Assembly: GCF_002795245.1 (NCBI RefSeq)
Contig: NZ_PGVG01000005.1
Span: forward strand, 212,930-276,929
Direction: 5' to 3'
DNA from: Bradyrhizobium forestalis
GTDB taxonomy: Bacteria; Pseudomonadota; Alphaproteobacteria; Rhizobiales; Xanthobacteraceae
Length of the DNA: 64,000 bases
The translations under genes were made by a program, and so were the position numbers. Below are positions 17,550 through 26,738 of this stretch, in pieces (the stretch's first letter is position 1; each line of letters starts with the position of its first letter). The notes beneath the pieces are model-generated. The model was given only the letters and a program-made list of their open reading frames with translations, was not told the origin of the DNA and made no database searches.

Positions 17550-18887
17550 ATGACCATCCTCGCGCTGAACCGGCCGCAAATCACGCTGATCAGTCTCAAC
17601 ATCGAGGCGATCGCGCTCGGCGTCTATCTGGTCCGCGACGCCTTCGGCGGCGTGATCCGCTATTATACCAGCATCTATCACGTGGACACGCTCTGGTATG
17701 TGCCCGACGCCGTTGCGCTTCTGTGCCTCGTCCAGTTCTTCGTCCATTGCATCCTGCGCAATCGCAGCACGCTGGCCCTGCTGGTGCTCGTGCAGATCAT
17801 TCTGTCGCTCGTGCTCGGCTACTTCATGCTGGGGACGGTCAACGCAGCGGTGTCATCGTTCAAGATGATGCTGCCAGTATTCGTCGGATTCTGCTTCTGC
17901 GATTCGAGCCTGGGCTCATACCGAAAGCTCTTGTCGGTCATCGCTGTGACCTTCTACCTGTCCGTGATCGGCGTTTTCCTGACGAAATTCTACCTGATGC
18001 CCTGGGTGGGCTACAAATACGAGTCCTTCGGCGCGGTGCGCGAGGCCGGCCGGTTGTGGTGGGCCTATGGCGGCGATGACCAGCGCCTCATGGGCTTTGC
18101 GGCCGACAATACCATGGCCGCTTTCTTCATCCTCGTATCGTTCGCGATCACCTCCATTCGCATGAGCACGACGTGGTGTCTCCTATTCGGCTCCATCGCG
18201 GTCTATGCCATCAAGCTGACCACGAGCAAGACGACCATGATCGTCCTCGTGCTCTATTTGCTGTTGCTGGTGTTCGTGCGGATGCTGCCGGAAAAATCGC
18301 GCTTCCCGGCGATTCGATCGATCGCGCAGTGGTCGTTCGTAGCGATTTTCGTGCCGTTCTTCATGATCGTGGTCGCTTCCGGTACCGCCGCGGTGCCGCA
18401 CTCGACCTTGTTCAGCATTGTAGACCGCATCAACAACAGTTGGCAGCTGCCGTTCGTCTATATGAACCAGCTCATGCCGATTGGTCTCATCACCGGCTGC
18501 GGCGCAGGCTGCTTCAACTATCCGCAGAAGCTGTTCTCGCCGCTGGCGCACTTCTGGGTGCCCGTCGACAATTTCTACATCGGGACGTACCTGATGTTCG
18601 GCCTGCCGTTCGTGGCGTTCATGGTCATGGTGTTCCGGGCGACCTTCGGAGCGACCGACGTGTACAAGCTAACGCTGCTCTTCGTCGTCAACCTGTTCAC
18701 GATCACGGTGCTGAACTACGGCCCGGCATCCGGCCTGCTGATCATCGCATTGAGCTTCAGCGAGGTGTTCTCTCGGCGCGCGACCTCCGCACGGGGGGCC
18801 GACGCCGTGCCAATCGTCATGCGGCCACCGATGCCGCCATTGGAAGGCTTCCGCCCGGATCTACCGGCGGCGAGCGGGAGCAGGTGA
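17550..18887 (+). CDS. O-antigen/exopolysaccharide polymerase-like membrane protein
   Basis: 445 residues with about 10-12 hydrophobic segments and a larger periplasmic loop containing FYLMPWVGYKYESFGAVR and RLMGFAADNTMA. This is the layout of Wzy/O-antigen ligase-type proteins, whose sequence conservation is low. The start at 17550 gives a direct run into the first helix; the frame also opens at 17484, inside the upstream gene. Position between two acyltransferases and near flippase and Wzc genes supports the polymerase role, which would join lipid-linked repeats at the periplasmic side. Function assigned from topology and context, not from a motif. Confidence 0.6.
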   Translation: MTILALNRPQITLISLNIEAIALGVYLVRDAFGGVIRYYTSIYHVDTLWYVPDAVALLCLVQFFVHCILRNRSTLALLVLVQIILSLVLGYFMLGTVNAAVSSFKMMLPVFVGFCFCDSSLGSYRKLLSVIAVTFYLSVIGVFLTKFYLMPWVGYKYESFGAVREAGRLWWAYGGDDQRLMGFAADNTMAAFFILVSFAITSIRMSTTWCLLFGSIAVYAIKLTTSKTTMIVLVLYLLLLVFVRMLPEKSRFPAIRSIAQWSFVAIFVPFFMIVVASGTAAVPHSTLFSIVDRINNSWQLPFVYMNQLMPIGLITGCGAGCFNYPQKLFSPLAHFWVPVDNFYIGTYLMFGLPFVAFMVMVFRATFGATDVYKLTLLFVVNLFTITVLNYGPASGLLIIALSFSEVFSRRATSARGADAVPIVMRPPMPPLEGFRPDLPAASGSR

Positions 18888-18896
18888 GAACGAACG

Positions 18897-20003
18897 ATGC
18901 ATAGACGGCTCGCATTCATCGATACGCTGCGCGGCATTGCCGTGTTGTCGGTCCTGGTCCAGCATGTGTTCGAGGTGATCGTCGAAAAGCACCCGACGGG
19001 CGTCTATTACTGGCCCATTCATGACGTGTTCGGTTACTACATGAACTTTGGCCGGTTCGGCGTCGTGCTGTTCTTCTTCGTCAGCGGCTTCGTCATTCCG
19101 TTCAGCTTCCCGGACAGCACCACGCCGGTGCGGGATTTTACGATCAGCCGCTTCTTCCGGCTCTATCCGGCCTACTGGACGTCGCTCCTGGTCGGGCTCG
19201 TGACGATGCAACTGCTGGAGTCGAAGATCTATCCGCTGGGGCAGGTCGCCGCGAACGTGACGATGTTGCAGACCTTCGTGAACGTTCCGAACCTCTGGGT
19301 GTTCTACTGGACGCTGGCGATCGAGCTCCTGTTCTACGTCGGATGCACGATTCTCTTTGCGATGGGGCTGCTGAACCAGCGTTTCACGGCAGTGACGATC
19401 GTCGTTGCGGCCGCGCTGGTCGGAACCACCGCTGCGCTCCTGGTCGAGAACAGGACCGTCTCCTCGGTGATGGAGGTCGGGTTGAACCTGTCGGCCATGT
19501 TCCTGGGCAAGATCATCCGCGACACCGTGATTGGCGGCAAGCTGCGATGGACCCATGTGGCCCTCTGCACGCTGCTGTATGCGATCTTCGCCGCCACCCT
19601 GTCCGACCGGCGTTTCGGAGGCGTGTATCACGAGAATTTCTTCTACAGCTATTCGATCGGATCGGCTTATGTCTGCGCAGCGCTGGTCTTCATCGCCTTT
19701 GCCGTGTTCGGCGAGCGAATGGCGTGGCGCCCGATGGCGTTCGTCGGCGTGATCAGCTATTCGGTCTACCTGATGTCGCCGTTCGTGATCGTCGCCATCC
19801 ATCGCCTCTTTTGGGTCGGCGACGGGCCGCTGGGATGGTCGATCTTCATGGTCGTGATCCTGGCGTTGTCGATCCTGGTCAGCTGGATGACCTACGCCTT
19901 CGTCGAGAAGCCCTGCATTTCCTTCGGGCAAAGGTTCCGCTCGGCGCGAAGAAAGCCGGTCGTTCTCGAGCCCGCCCTCAGCACGCAGGGTGCCGCAGAG
20001 TGA
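18897..20003 (+). CDS. Acyltransferase family 3 membrane protein (2 of 5)
   Basis: 368 residues, ten or so membrane helices. The N-terminal FIDTLRGIAVLSVLVQH has the family R-x10-H pair. Other family features are VSGFVIPFSF, SRFFRLYPAYW and SYSVYLMSPFVIV near the C-terminus. Starts 9 bp after the polymerase-like gene and its stop overlaps the GTG start of the next acyltransferase (GTGA), so translation is likely coupled. Confidence 0.87.
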   Translation: MHRRLAFIDTLRGIAVLSVLVQHVFEVIVEKHPTGVYYWPIHDVFGYYMNFGRFGVVLFFFVSGFVIPFSFPDSTTPVRDFTISRFFRLYPAYWTSLLVGLVTMQLLESKIYPLGQVAANVTMLQTFVNVPNLWVFYWTLAIELLFYVGCTILFAMGLLNQRFTAVTIVVAAALVGTTAALLVENRTVSSVMEVGLNLSAMFLGKIIRDTVIGGKLRWTHVALCTLLYAIFAATLSDRRFGGVYHENFFYSYSIGSAYVCAALVFIAFAVFGERMAWRPMAFVGVISYSVYLMSPFVIVAIHRLFWVGDGPLGWSIFMVVILALSILVSWMTYAFVEKPCISFGQRFRSARRKPVVLEPALSTQGAAE

Positions 20004-21088
20004 TCAAGACACCGCACCAGCCGGGCGCCGCCTATGATGGATCGTTCGTTCCGTCGGTCCAGGGCCTTCGCGGCATCGCGGCACTGAGCGTGCTGATGGA
20101 CCATTTCTACGACATGCCGAAGGGAGGCATGTACGACATTCCGGATCCCGGCTTCCTGCCGCCGCTCTGGTCCTGGCTGCAATCGGTGATCAATGTCGGC
20201 GGGCACGGCGTCGAGCTGTTCTTCATGATCAGCGGATTCCTGATCCCCGCGAGTCTGGTGCGGCACGGTTCGCTGTCGCGGTTCTTCTTCGACCGCGTTC
20301 TGCGCATCATGCCGGTGTTCGTCGTCCTGCACCTTGCGCTGTTCGCGATCGGTCCGATCGTGGCCTACAAGTTCTTCCGCGGCATCGATCTGACCAGCTA
20401 TATCGCCATCTTTGCGGCCAATCTGTTCTTCGTGCAGGATGCGCTCGGCCTGCCCATCGCCCAGCAGAACGCCTGGACATTGACTTATGAGTGGGCGTTC
20501 TACATCTGGTTTGCGCTGACGTTCTCGATGTGGCGCACCGGGGGCAGGCTGTTGGCGGCGCCTCTGATCCTGCTGGGCATCGCCTGCCTGATGCATTGGC
20601 CGATCACGGCATTCTTCTGCATCGGTATGCTATTCAGCGCGATCGGATTTCGCATCTCCATTCCCGGACCTGTCGGGCTGCTTGCGGGCCTGGCCTGCGG
20701 GGCCGCTCTTTATGCGAGCTTGGTGCTGTTTCATCCGTTCGTGGGGCTCGTTCCCGGATTTCTGCTGTTCGGCATGGTGCTTGCCCCGGAATCAGGCCTC
20801 GGGCGGGCGCTGAGCACGCCGGCGCTGCAATATGTCGGCAAGATCAGCTACAGCCTTTATCTCGTGCATCCCTTCGTGCTGTTCCCCCTGCAGGTGATCG
20901 GCCTGAAGCTGGTCGCCGTCGGCGTCGACCGCTGGCTGCTGTGGGCAGCCTTCATCGGGCTCGGGCTGGTGATGTCATTGGTCGCAAGCGCGATCAGCTA
21001 TGAATTGATCGAGGTCAGGCTGAGGCGATTGCTGGACGGCGCGATCCGCGGCATGTTCTTTCGACCGCAGATCGAGCAATCGGTTTGA
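20000..21088 (+). CDS. Acyltransferase family 3 membrane protein (3 of 5)
   Basis: The GTG at 20000 overlaps the preceding stop by 4 bases and gives 362 residues. The frame stays open much further upstream (to 19343), but that part runs antiparallel in meaning to the previous gene and is not coding. VQGLRGIAALSVLMDH carries the R-x10-H motif; MISGFLIPASL, DRVLRIMPVFV and SYSLYLVHPFVLF are further family features. Last gene of the four-gene plus-strand unit. Confidence 0.87.
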   Translation: MIKTPHQPGAAYDGSFVPSVQGLRGIAALSVLMDHFYDMPKGGMYDIPDPGFLPPLWSWLQSVINVGGHGVELFFMISGFLIPASLVRHGSLSRFFFDRVLRIMPVFVVLHLALFAIGPIVAYKFFRGIDLTSYIAIFAANLFFVQDALGLPIAQQNAWTLTYEWAFYIWFALTFSMWRTGGRLLAAPLILLGIACLMHWPITAFFCIGMLFSAIGFRISIPGPVGLLAGLACGAALYASLVLFHPFVGLVPGFLLFGMVLAPESGLGRALSTPALQYVGKISYSLYLVHPFVLFPLQVIGLKLVAVGVDRWLLWAAFIGLGLVMSLVASAISYELIEVRLRRLLDGAIRGMFFRPQIEQSV

Positions 21089-21105
21089 GAGGTCGCCGGT
21101 CGCGG

Positions 21106-22263
21106 TCAGCTCACGGTGCGGCCGGCGAGCCTGTGATAGGATCCGAGTAGCTGCTCGGCGATGCGGTCCCAGTTCAAGAGGCCGGCCGCGGTCTGCCGTG
21201 CGCCCTCGGTCAATGTCGCGGCCAGAGGCTTCGAGGTCAGCACGCGTTCGAGCGCATCGGCCAGGGCAGTGGCATCGCCGGGAGGAACCAGCAGCCCGTT
21301 GACGCCGTCTGTCACAACGTCGGGAATGCCGCCGGTGGCACTCGCGACGACGGGGCGAGAATTGCCGTAAGCGGATGCAAGCACGCCGCTCTGCGTGGCA
21401 TCCTTATAGGGCAGGGCAACCACCGTTGCGGATTGAAACAGTCGTCCGGTATCGGCAGGCGAAATGTAGGCGTTGATGGTCTTGACCGTCGGCATCGCCT
21501 CCATCCGCGCACCGAGCCGTGTCATCTCGGGGCCGCGGCCGGCAACGATCGCTTCATGTGCCACGCCGCGCCGGGCCAAGATGTCGATCGCATCGATGAA
21601 GACGTCGAGGCCCTTGTAAGCCCACATCCGTCCAAAAAACAGGATCCGCGCGGCTTCCGGCTCGGCGAGCGCGCCCTTGGCTGGTGGAACCATGAGCACG
21701 CCGTGCATGCTGGAGACCGTTGCGCCCTTGAAGTCGGGCGAGGCACGGCGAAAATCGGCAATGCAGCTCTCGCCATGCGTGGTGACGACCGCGGCGGCTG
21801 CGCGCATGCGCCCCCGCCAGGCATCTTCACGTGGCGAGGTGCCGGAGCCGCCTTCCGAATGCGGAATCGCATCGTGAACCGTCAGGACCAGCGGGATGCC
21901 GAGCGGACGAAGCAGCTGGATCAGCTTGGACGTGTAGATTTCCGGAACTTCGTGACAATGAACCACGTCCGGACGAAACGATATTATGTCCATGAAGGAT
22001 GCGGGGATGCCGATCGCGCCGCCGCGGCGCAGGCTGAGGTCGCGGATCCGTGTCTCGAACGGTGCCGACACCGCGATATCGGCCAGTTCCCATTGCTGGT
22101 TCGCATCCTTAGCGTTCAGCACGAGGCGTACGTCGCAATGATGCGCCAATCCCGATGCGAGCCGGTAAGAATATTCCGCAAAATGCGGTGCGTAGATGGC
22201 CACACGCAAGCGCCTGGAGTTACGGAGAGAACGCTGAGCGGGCGAATTCATCAAGGCATCCAT
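21106..22263 (-). CDS. Glycosyltransferase family 4 (GT-B)
   Basis: 385 residues. The N-terminal Rossmann half reads RVAIYAPHFAEYSYRLASGL. The acceptor-side loop has PDVVHCHEVPEIYTSKL and HDAIPHSEGG, and the donor half has RILFFGRMWAYKGLDVFIDA and ASATGGIPDVV. The usual E-x7-E of retaining GT4 enzymes is altered here to ALPYKDATQSGVLASAYG, as in one GT4 subgroup, so activity should not be taken for granted. Cytoplasmic, using a nucleotide-sugar donor. Convergent with the acyltransferase operon; MDAL or MNSP (22251) could be the start. Confidence 0.85.
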   Translation of the reverse strand: MDALMNSPAQRSLRNSRRLRVAIYAPHFAEYSYRLASGLAHHCDVRLVLNAKDANQQWELADIAVSAPFETRIRDLSLRRGGAIGIPASFMDIISFRPDVVHCHEVPEIYTSKLIQLLRPLGIPLVLTVHDAIPHSEGGSGTSPREDAWRGRMRAAAAVVTTHGESCIADFRRASPDFKGATVSSMHGVLMVPPAKGALAEPEAARILFFGRMWAYKGLDVFIDAIDILARRGVAHEAIVAGRGPEMTRLGARMEAMPTVKTINAYISPADTGRLFQSATVVALPYKDATQSGVLASAYGNSRPVVASATGGIPDVVTDGVNGLLVPPGDATALADALERVLTSKPLAATLTEGARQTAAGLLNWDRIAEQLLGSYHRLAGRTVS

Positions 22264-22493
22264 TTTGCATCACTTCGCAAAGGTTGATTGGAGTGTAGTC
22301 CACGATTTGAACTCACTTCCACTCTAAATCGGAATCGTGACGGCACTCATCTGATTGCCATCACTCCGTCGTAATGTAGCGAGCATTCAGTGCTCCGCCG
22401 TGATCGGAGATGGTGACGTCGCGGCAGCATCGCATGCCACATCGTCTAGTCTGCGATTGTGGTTGGATCTGTCGAAATTGGGTCGAATTATTG

Positions 22494-23951
22494 ATGAACG
22501 CCACGCAGGGCAAACAACATCAGGTCGTGGTTGCCTTGTTCTGGTCGCTTGCCCAGAATTGGGGCGGCCGGGCGCTGTCGTTCGTCCTGTTCCTGGTGCT
22601 GGCCCGGCTGCTCGATCTCGCGGATTTCGGTCTCGCGGCGCTGGTCGCCTTCATTCTGTTGCTCTTGAGCTCGATCGCGGAATTCGGCTTCGGTGATGCG
22701 TTGATCCAGCGGCGCACGCTGGAGCCTGCCGATGTCACGCTACCCTTCTTCTGCTCGTTTGCAGCTTCGACGACCCTGGCGGTTCTGATTGCCGTCCTGG
22801 CGACGGATATCGAACATTGGCTCGACGTGAAAGGGCTTGCACCGCTGTTGACGGCCGCCAGCCTCTCCCTCCCGATCGGCACCGCGACCCTGTTCCAGGA
22901 GGCGCTCTACAAGCGCCAGATGGATTTTCGCATGCTGGCGGTCAGGACCATGGTGGCGACCGCCATCTCCGGCATCGTGGGAATTGCCTGCGCCTATGCC
23001 GGGTTCGGCGCTCTCAGCCTCGTGATCCAGGTGGTCGTTCAGAGTGCGATCAGCGGCTTGTGGCTCTGGAGCCAGCCGCGATGGCTGCCGATGCGCGGCT
23101 ACGATTCCCGAAGCTTTCGCGAGCTCTCCGGCTATAGCGTCCATGTCGTGCTGAACCGGCTGCTGGATTTCGCCATCGTTCGCACCATCGACATGATCAT
23201 CCTGTCGCTCTACGGCGTCGCGGCCCTCGGCATCTACACGGTCGGTGCCCGGGTCTACATCATCCTGATGCAGCTGCTCACCCAGGCGGTCATGGACGTC
23301 GCGCTGAGCGCGTTGTCCAAGATCGCCCACGAGCGCGACCGTATCGCCGGCGCTTACTTGCGTAGCGTCAGTCTCGGCGCACTGGTCGGCTCTCCCATCT
23401 TCGTGCTGCTTGCGGCGATTGCGCCGGAGTTTTCCCTGCTGCTGTTCGGTGCGAAGTGGAGCGGCAGCGAGGCGGTGATGCGGCCGCTGATGCTCATTGG
23501 CGCGATCCAAACGGTGCAATTCGTCAACAGCGCCTATTTCGGCGCCTTGGGCAAGCCGAACTACGTCTTTGGGCTGAACATCCTCAAATTCTGCGCAGTC
23601 GTGCCCGCAATGTTCCTGCTTCCGTCGCGCGACATTGGTCAGCTGGCGACGATCTTCGCGTTCGCACAGCTTGTGGTGACGCCCGTGACGTTTGCGCTGG
23701 CGCTGCGGCTGCTGGGCCTGAGCTGGGGCCAGTTTCTGCGTCCGATCGCAGGCTGCCTTTGCGCGATTGTGCTGGCCTACGGCGCGGTCGTGCTGTGCCG
23801 CGCGGCGACGCCGGACATCAACCCGTATTTGCGGATGGGGCTGCTGTCGTCGTGTTTCGGCGCGATCTATCTGACGAGCATCTTGCTGTTCTGGCGGAAG
23901 CAGCTGTTCTCGCTGATCGATTTCGTCGTGAAGCGCGGTGCGACCGCCTGA
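22494..23951 (+). CDS. Polysaccharide flippase, Wzx/MOP superfamily (1 of 2)
   Basis: 485 residues with about 12-14 membrane helices. The N-terminal VVVALFWSLAQNWGGRALSF, LARLLDLADFGLAALV and GFGDALIQRR are hallmarks of the polysacc_synt/Wzx group, which flips lipid-linked repeat units across the inner membrane. The start at 22494 fits the family; upstream in-frame codons to 22410 look non-coding. Followed after 19 bp by the pyruvyl transferase gene, so probably one operon. Confidence 0.88.
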   Translation: MNATQGKQHQVVVALFWSLAQNWGGRALSFVLFLVLARLLDLADFGLAALVAFILLLLSSIAEFGFGDALIQRRTLEPADVTLPFFCSFAASTTLAVLIAVLATDIEHWLDVKGLAPLLTAASLSLPIGTATLFQEALYKRQMDFRMLAVRTMVATAISGIVGIACAYAGFGALSLVIQVVVQSAISGLWLWSQPRWLPMRGYDSRSFRELSGYSVHVVLNRLLDFAIVRTIDMIILSLYGVAALGIYTVGARVYIILMQLLTQAVMDVALSALSKIAHERDRIAGAYLRSVSLGALVGSPIFVLLAAIAPEFSLLLFGAKWSGSEAVMRPLMLIGAIQTVQFVNSAYFGALGKPNYVFGLNILKFCAVVPAMFLLPSRDIGQLATIFAFAQLVVTPVTFALALRLLGLSWGQFLRPIAGCLCAIVLAYGAVVLCRAATPDINPYLRMGLLSSCFGAIYLTSILLFWRKQLFSLIDFVVKRGATA

Positions 23952-23970
23952 GGAAGACGAGGAGGACGAC

Positions 23971-25332
23971 GTGAAGCAATTGATCCCGGTGCCCGTGCGC
24001 AGGCAGCTCCGAGGCTGGCTCAACAGCGCGAAGAACACGCCATTCGCGGTCGATCTCCTCGAGCTGCGCAGGTGGCAGATCGCCCGGAAGGACGTGGGCG
24101 TCAATGCGGCACCGCGCAACGATCCGCGCCGGCTCGTTCTGTTGCCGTCGGACCCCTGGAGCATTCATCAGTCACGCGGCGATGAGGCGATGATCGAAGC
24201 CGCCGCCGGCGAGATGAAGCGGGTCTATCCCGATCTCGAGATCTACATCGTCACCGCCACCAGTGCGGCGAGCGCGGACGTGCGCGCCATGGGTTTCAAG
24301 CCGCTCGAGATCTGGAAACAGCCGTTTTCCTACGAGACGGTCGCCCAGGAGCTCTCGATCACCCGTCCGGATTTCGGCGTGATCCTGGGGGCCGACGTGC
24401 TGGATGGCTACTATTCTCCGGTGGATGCCGCGCGCATGCTGCTCGTTGCCGATCTGATGGCGGCGTTCGGCGCCAAGGTCAGCGTGCTCGGCTTCAGTTT
24501 CAACTCCCGTCCTGCGAAGGCGCTGCGTGAGGTGTTCCGGCTGCTCGATCCGGGCGTGGTCCTGAATCTGCGCGATGCGATATCCCTCCAGCGTTTCGAC
24601 GATTTCGCCCGCAAACGCGCCCGTCTGGTCGCCGATGCGGCGTTCATGCTGACGCCGCGCGCCGACACTGTGGCAGTGAAGCAGATCGCGGCCAAGATCG
24701 CGCAGCAACGCGAGCAGGGCCGCAAGGTCTTCGTCTTCAACATCCACCCCATGCTGTTCAAGAAGCCGGAGCCGGCCAAGCTGGAGCGGATGATAGAGCT
24801 CGCGGCGGATGCCATGGTGCGCCTGTCGCGGCAGCATGATGCGAGTTGGCTGCTGCTGGCGCATGACTATCGTCCCGGCATCGCCGACGACAATTGCCTG
24901 CGGCCGCTGGCCGCCCGACTTCAGCCCGCGCTGGGAGAGCACGTGCACCATGTCGAGCAGGTTCTGTCGGCGGGCGAGATCAAGGCCGTGGTCGGCCTGG
25001 TCGACGGCGTGATCACCGGCCGCATGCATCTGGCGATTGCGGCGCTGGGGCAGGGCACACCCGTGGCGGCGATCACCTACCAGGACAAGTTCCAGGGCCT
25101 GTTCGCGCATTTCGGCATCAGCGAGCAGCTGCTGCTCTCGCCGGCTCAGTTCCTCGTCGGGGACAGCTTCGAGGCGTTTCTGCTGCACTTCCTCGGCGGG
25201 TACCGAGCCGCCGGCGAGCAGGTCCGTCAGATGCTGCCTGATGTCATGGACTTGTCCCGTGCCAATGTCGCTCCGTTGCTGGAAGATGGCGCGCCGCGGA
25301 TCGTGCCGGAGGTCGGCGGCAAGGTCGCCTGA
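23971..25332 (+). CDS. Polysaccharide pyruvyl transferase
   Basis: The GTG start at 23971 follows a strong GAGGAGGA. 453 residues with the PF04230-type layout: LLPSDPWSIHQSRGDEAMIEA near 55-75, GVILGADVLDGYYSPVDAAR (the family GG-D-like loop), FNIHPMLFKK, then AVVGLVDGVITGRMHLAIAA, the conserved R-x-H donor-side motif near 350. Members transfer pyruvate from PEP to make ketals on polysaccharides (for example ExoV, WcaK). It implies an acidic pyruvylated sugar in the product. Downstream neighbour is convergent. Confidence 0.83.
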   Translation: MKQLIPVPVRRQLRGWLNSAKNTPFAVDLLELRRWQIARKDVGVNAAPRNDPRRLVLLPSDPWSIHQSRGDEAMIEAAAGEMKRVYPDLEIYIVTATSAASADVRAMGFKPLEIWKQPFSYETVAQELSITRPDFGVILGADVLDGYYSPVDAARMLLVADLMAAFGAKVSVLGFSFNSRPAKALREVFRLLDPGVVLNLRDAISLQRFDDFARKRARLVADAAFMLTPRADTVAVKQIAAKIAQQREQGRKVFVFNIHPMLFKKPEPAKLERMIELAADAMVRLSRQHDASWLLLAHDYRPGIADDNCLRPLAARLQPALGEHVHHVEQVLSAGEIKAVVGLVDGVITGRMHLAIAALGQGTPVAAITYQDKFQGLFAHFGISEQLLLSPAQFLVGDSFEAFLLHFLGGYRAAGEQVRQMLPDVMDLSRANVAPLLEDGAPRIVPEVGGKVA

Positions 25333-25360
25333 GCTCTCCGACCTCTTCTTCCAGAGGGCG

Positions 25361-26491
25361 TCAGTTGACTGCCCGCTCGGTGTTGTCGAAGCGTAGTATG
25401 GCGGGTTCGGCTGCGACCGGCTGCGCCTTGCGTGAGGACGCAACGCCAATGTCAGCCCAGCGATTGATGAAGCGCCGGGCGGGATTCTCGAAATAGGCGT
25501 AGGTGCGATCTGCGATGATGGTGAGGACCGCACAACATGCCAGGGCGAACAGGCCAAACTGATCCGGGCGCAGCCCGAGCCAGGTCCACAACGGCTTGAA
25601 CACGGCAATGAGGACCGCATCGTGCAGCATGTAGATTGCGTATGAGGTGTTGCCGAGCCGTCCAAGCAGCCGCGCGCCCGGAAACTCCTTGAAGGCGCTT
25701 TCGCCGACCGCGGTGAGCAGGATGGCGCAGGAGAACAGCAGAATGGCCAAATCCGGCTTGGCGAAGACGTTGAGGACGAGCACGGAGAGGCCGAACACGC
25801 CGATGCCGGCGAAGATGACCGGCTTGTGCCGGTAGGGACCCGACATCCGGAACAGGATGGCGAGCAGGATGCCGTTCAGGAAGCTCGGCAACGCGCGGAG
25901 CATGCCGTAGTCGTAATTGGCGCCGTACATCTGCGACCGTTCCTGCCAGATCGGCAAATGGCCATGGGCAAGGACCAGATAGAGCGCCGCCACGATTGCG
26001 CCGAGCACGATGGGCTGGACCTTGCGTGCAAGCAGCATCAAGAGCGGAAAGATCAGATAGCAGAAGAATTCCGCGCTGATCGACCATGACGGCGAGTTGA
26101 AGCTGAGATGATCGGTGACGCCCCAGGCCTGGAGCAGCAGGAGATTATACAGGAAATCCAGCGAGGTCGACCGCGCCGTGCGCTCCAGGCCGACGCCGAT
26201 GAGCACCACGAAGATGAGCAGGCTCAGCAAGTGCAGCGGATAGATCCGCGCGATGCGCCGGATCATGAACCGGGAATACGCCCGTACACCACGCGCGTCG
26301 GAAGGATAGGAATAGGAGATCACGAAGCCGGACAGGATGAAGAACATGTCCACGAACAGACCAAAGGACCCGTTCCAGGCCGGCGAAATGCCTGGGTCGA
26401 TCAGCTTGAGATGGAAGATGAAGACACCTAGGGCGGCAACGAAGCGATAAAAATCGAGGACGACGAAACGTCTTGCTTCACTGGCTTCCAT
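25361..26491 (-). CDS. Acyltransferase family 3 membrane protein (4 of 5)
   Basis: 376 residues, about ten helices. VLDFYRFVAALGVFIFH holds the R-x10-H pair. DMFFILSGFVISYSY, RRIARIYPLHLLSL, WSISAEFFCYL and SYAIYMLHDAV are further family features. Monocistronic on the minus strand between the pyruvyl transferase and the giant glycosidase gene. AAGGA lies upstream of the ATG but at a long spacing. Confidence 0.87.
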   Translation of the reverse strand: MEASEARRFVVLDFYRFVAALGVFIFHLKLIDPGISPAWNGSFGLFVDMFFILSGFVISYSYPSDARGVRAYSRFMIRRIARIYPLHLLSLLIFVVLIGVGLERTARSTSLDFLYNLLLLQAWGVTDHLSFNSPSWSISAEFFCYLIFPLLMLLARKVQPIVLGAIVAALYLVLAHGHLPIWQERSQMYGANYDYGMLRALPSFLNGILLAILFRMSGPYRHKPVIFAGIGVFGLSVLVLNVFAKPDLAILLFSCAILLTAVGESAFKEFPGARLLGRLGNTSYAIYMLHDAVLIAVFKPLWTWLGLRPDQFGLFALACCAVLTIIADRTYAYFENPARRFINRWADIGVASSRKAQPVAAEPAILRFDNTERAVN

Positions 26492-26683
26492 CGGGCGTCG
26501 AATTCCTTGCGGCGTTAGCCCCTTCTAGGGACCAATTGTGACGCAAGTTCGCTGCGATCATCGGCCGAATGCGGCACGACCGCAGGACCGGCCAGGTCGC
26601 GTTCCCGGACACCATCTGCTCGCGACGAGAGTGTCTTCGTCGATCGAATTGTGCCTCCCGATGAGGCAAGCGCCTAATGAACG

Positions 26684-26711
26684 GGCCGGGACCTTGGCTG
26701 GTCCCGGCCCG
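26684..26711 (-). terminator. Hairpin terminator after the giant glycosidase gene
   Basis: Perfect 11-bp stem gggccgggacc-ttggct-ggtcccggccc, 28 bp beyond the minus-strand stop codon. The following minus-strand bases GTTCATTAGG are only moderately T-rich, so this is a stable end structure rather than a textbook terminator. Confidence 0.6.
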
Positions 26712-26738
26712 CGTGAGATGCGGTTCTGTCCAGTCGGC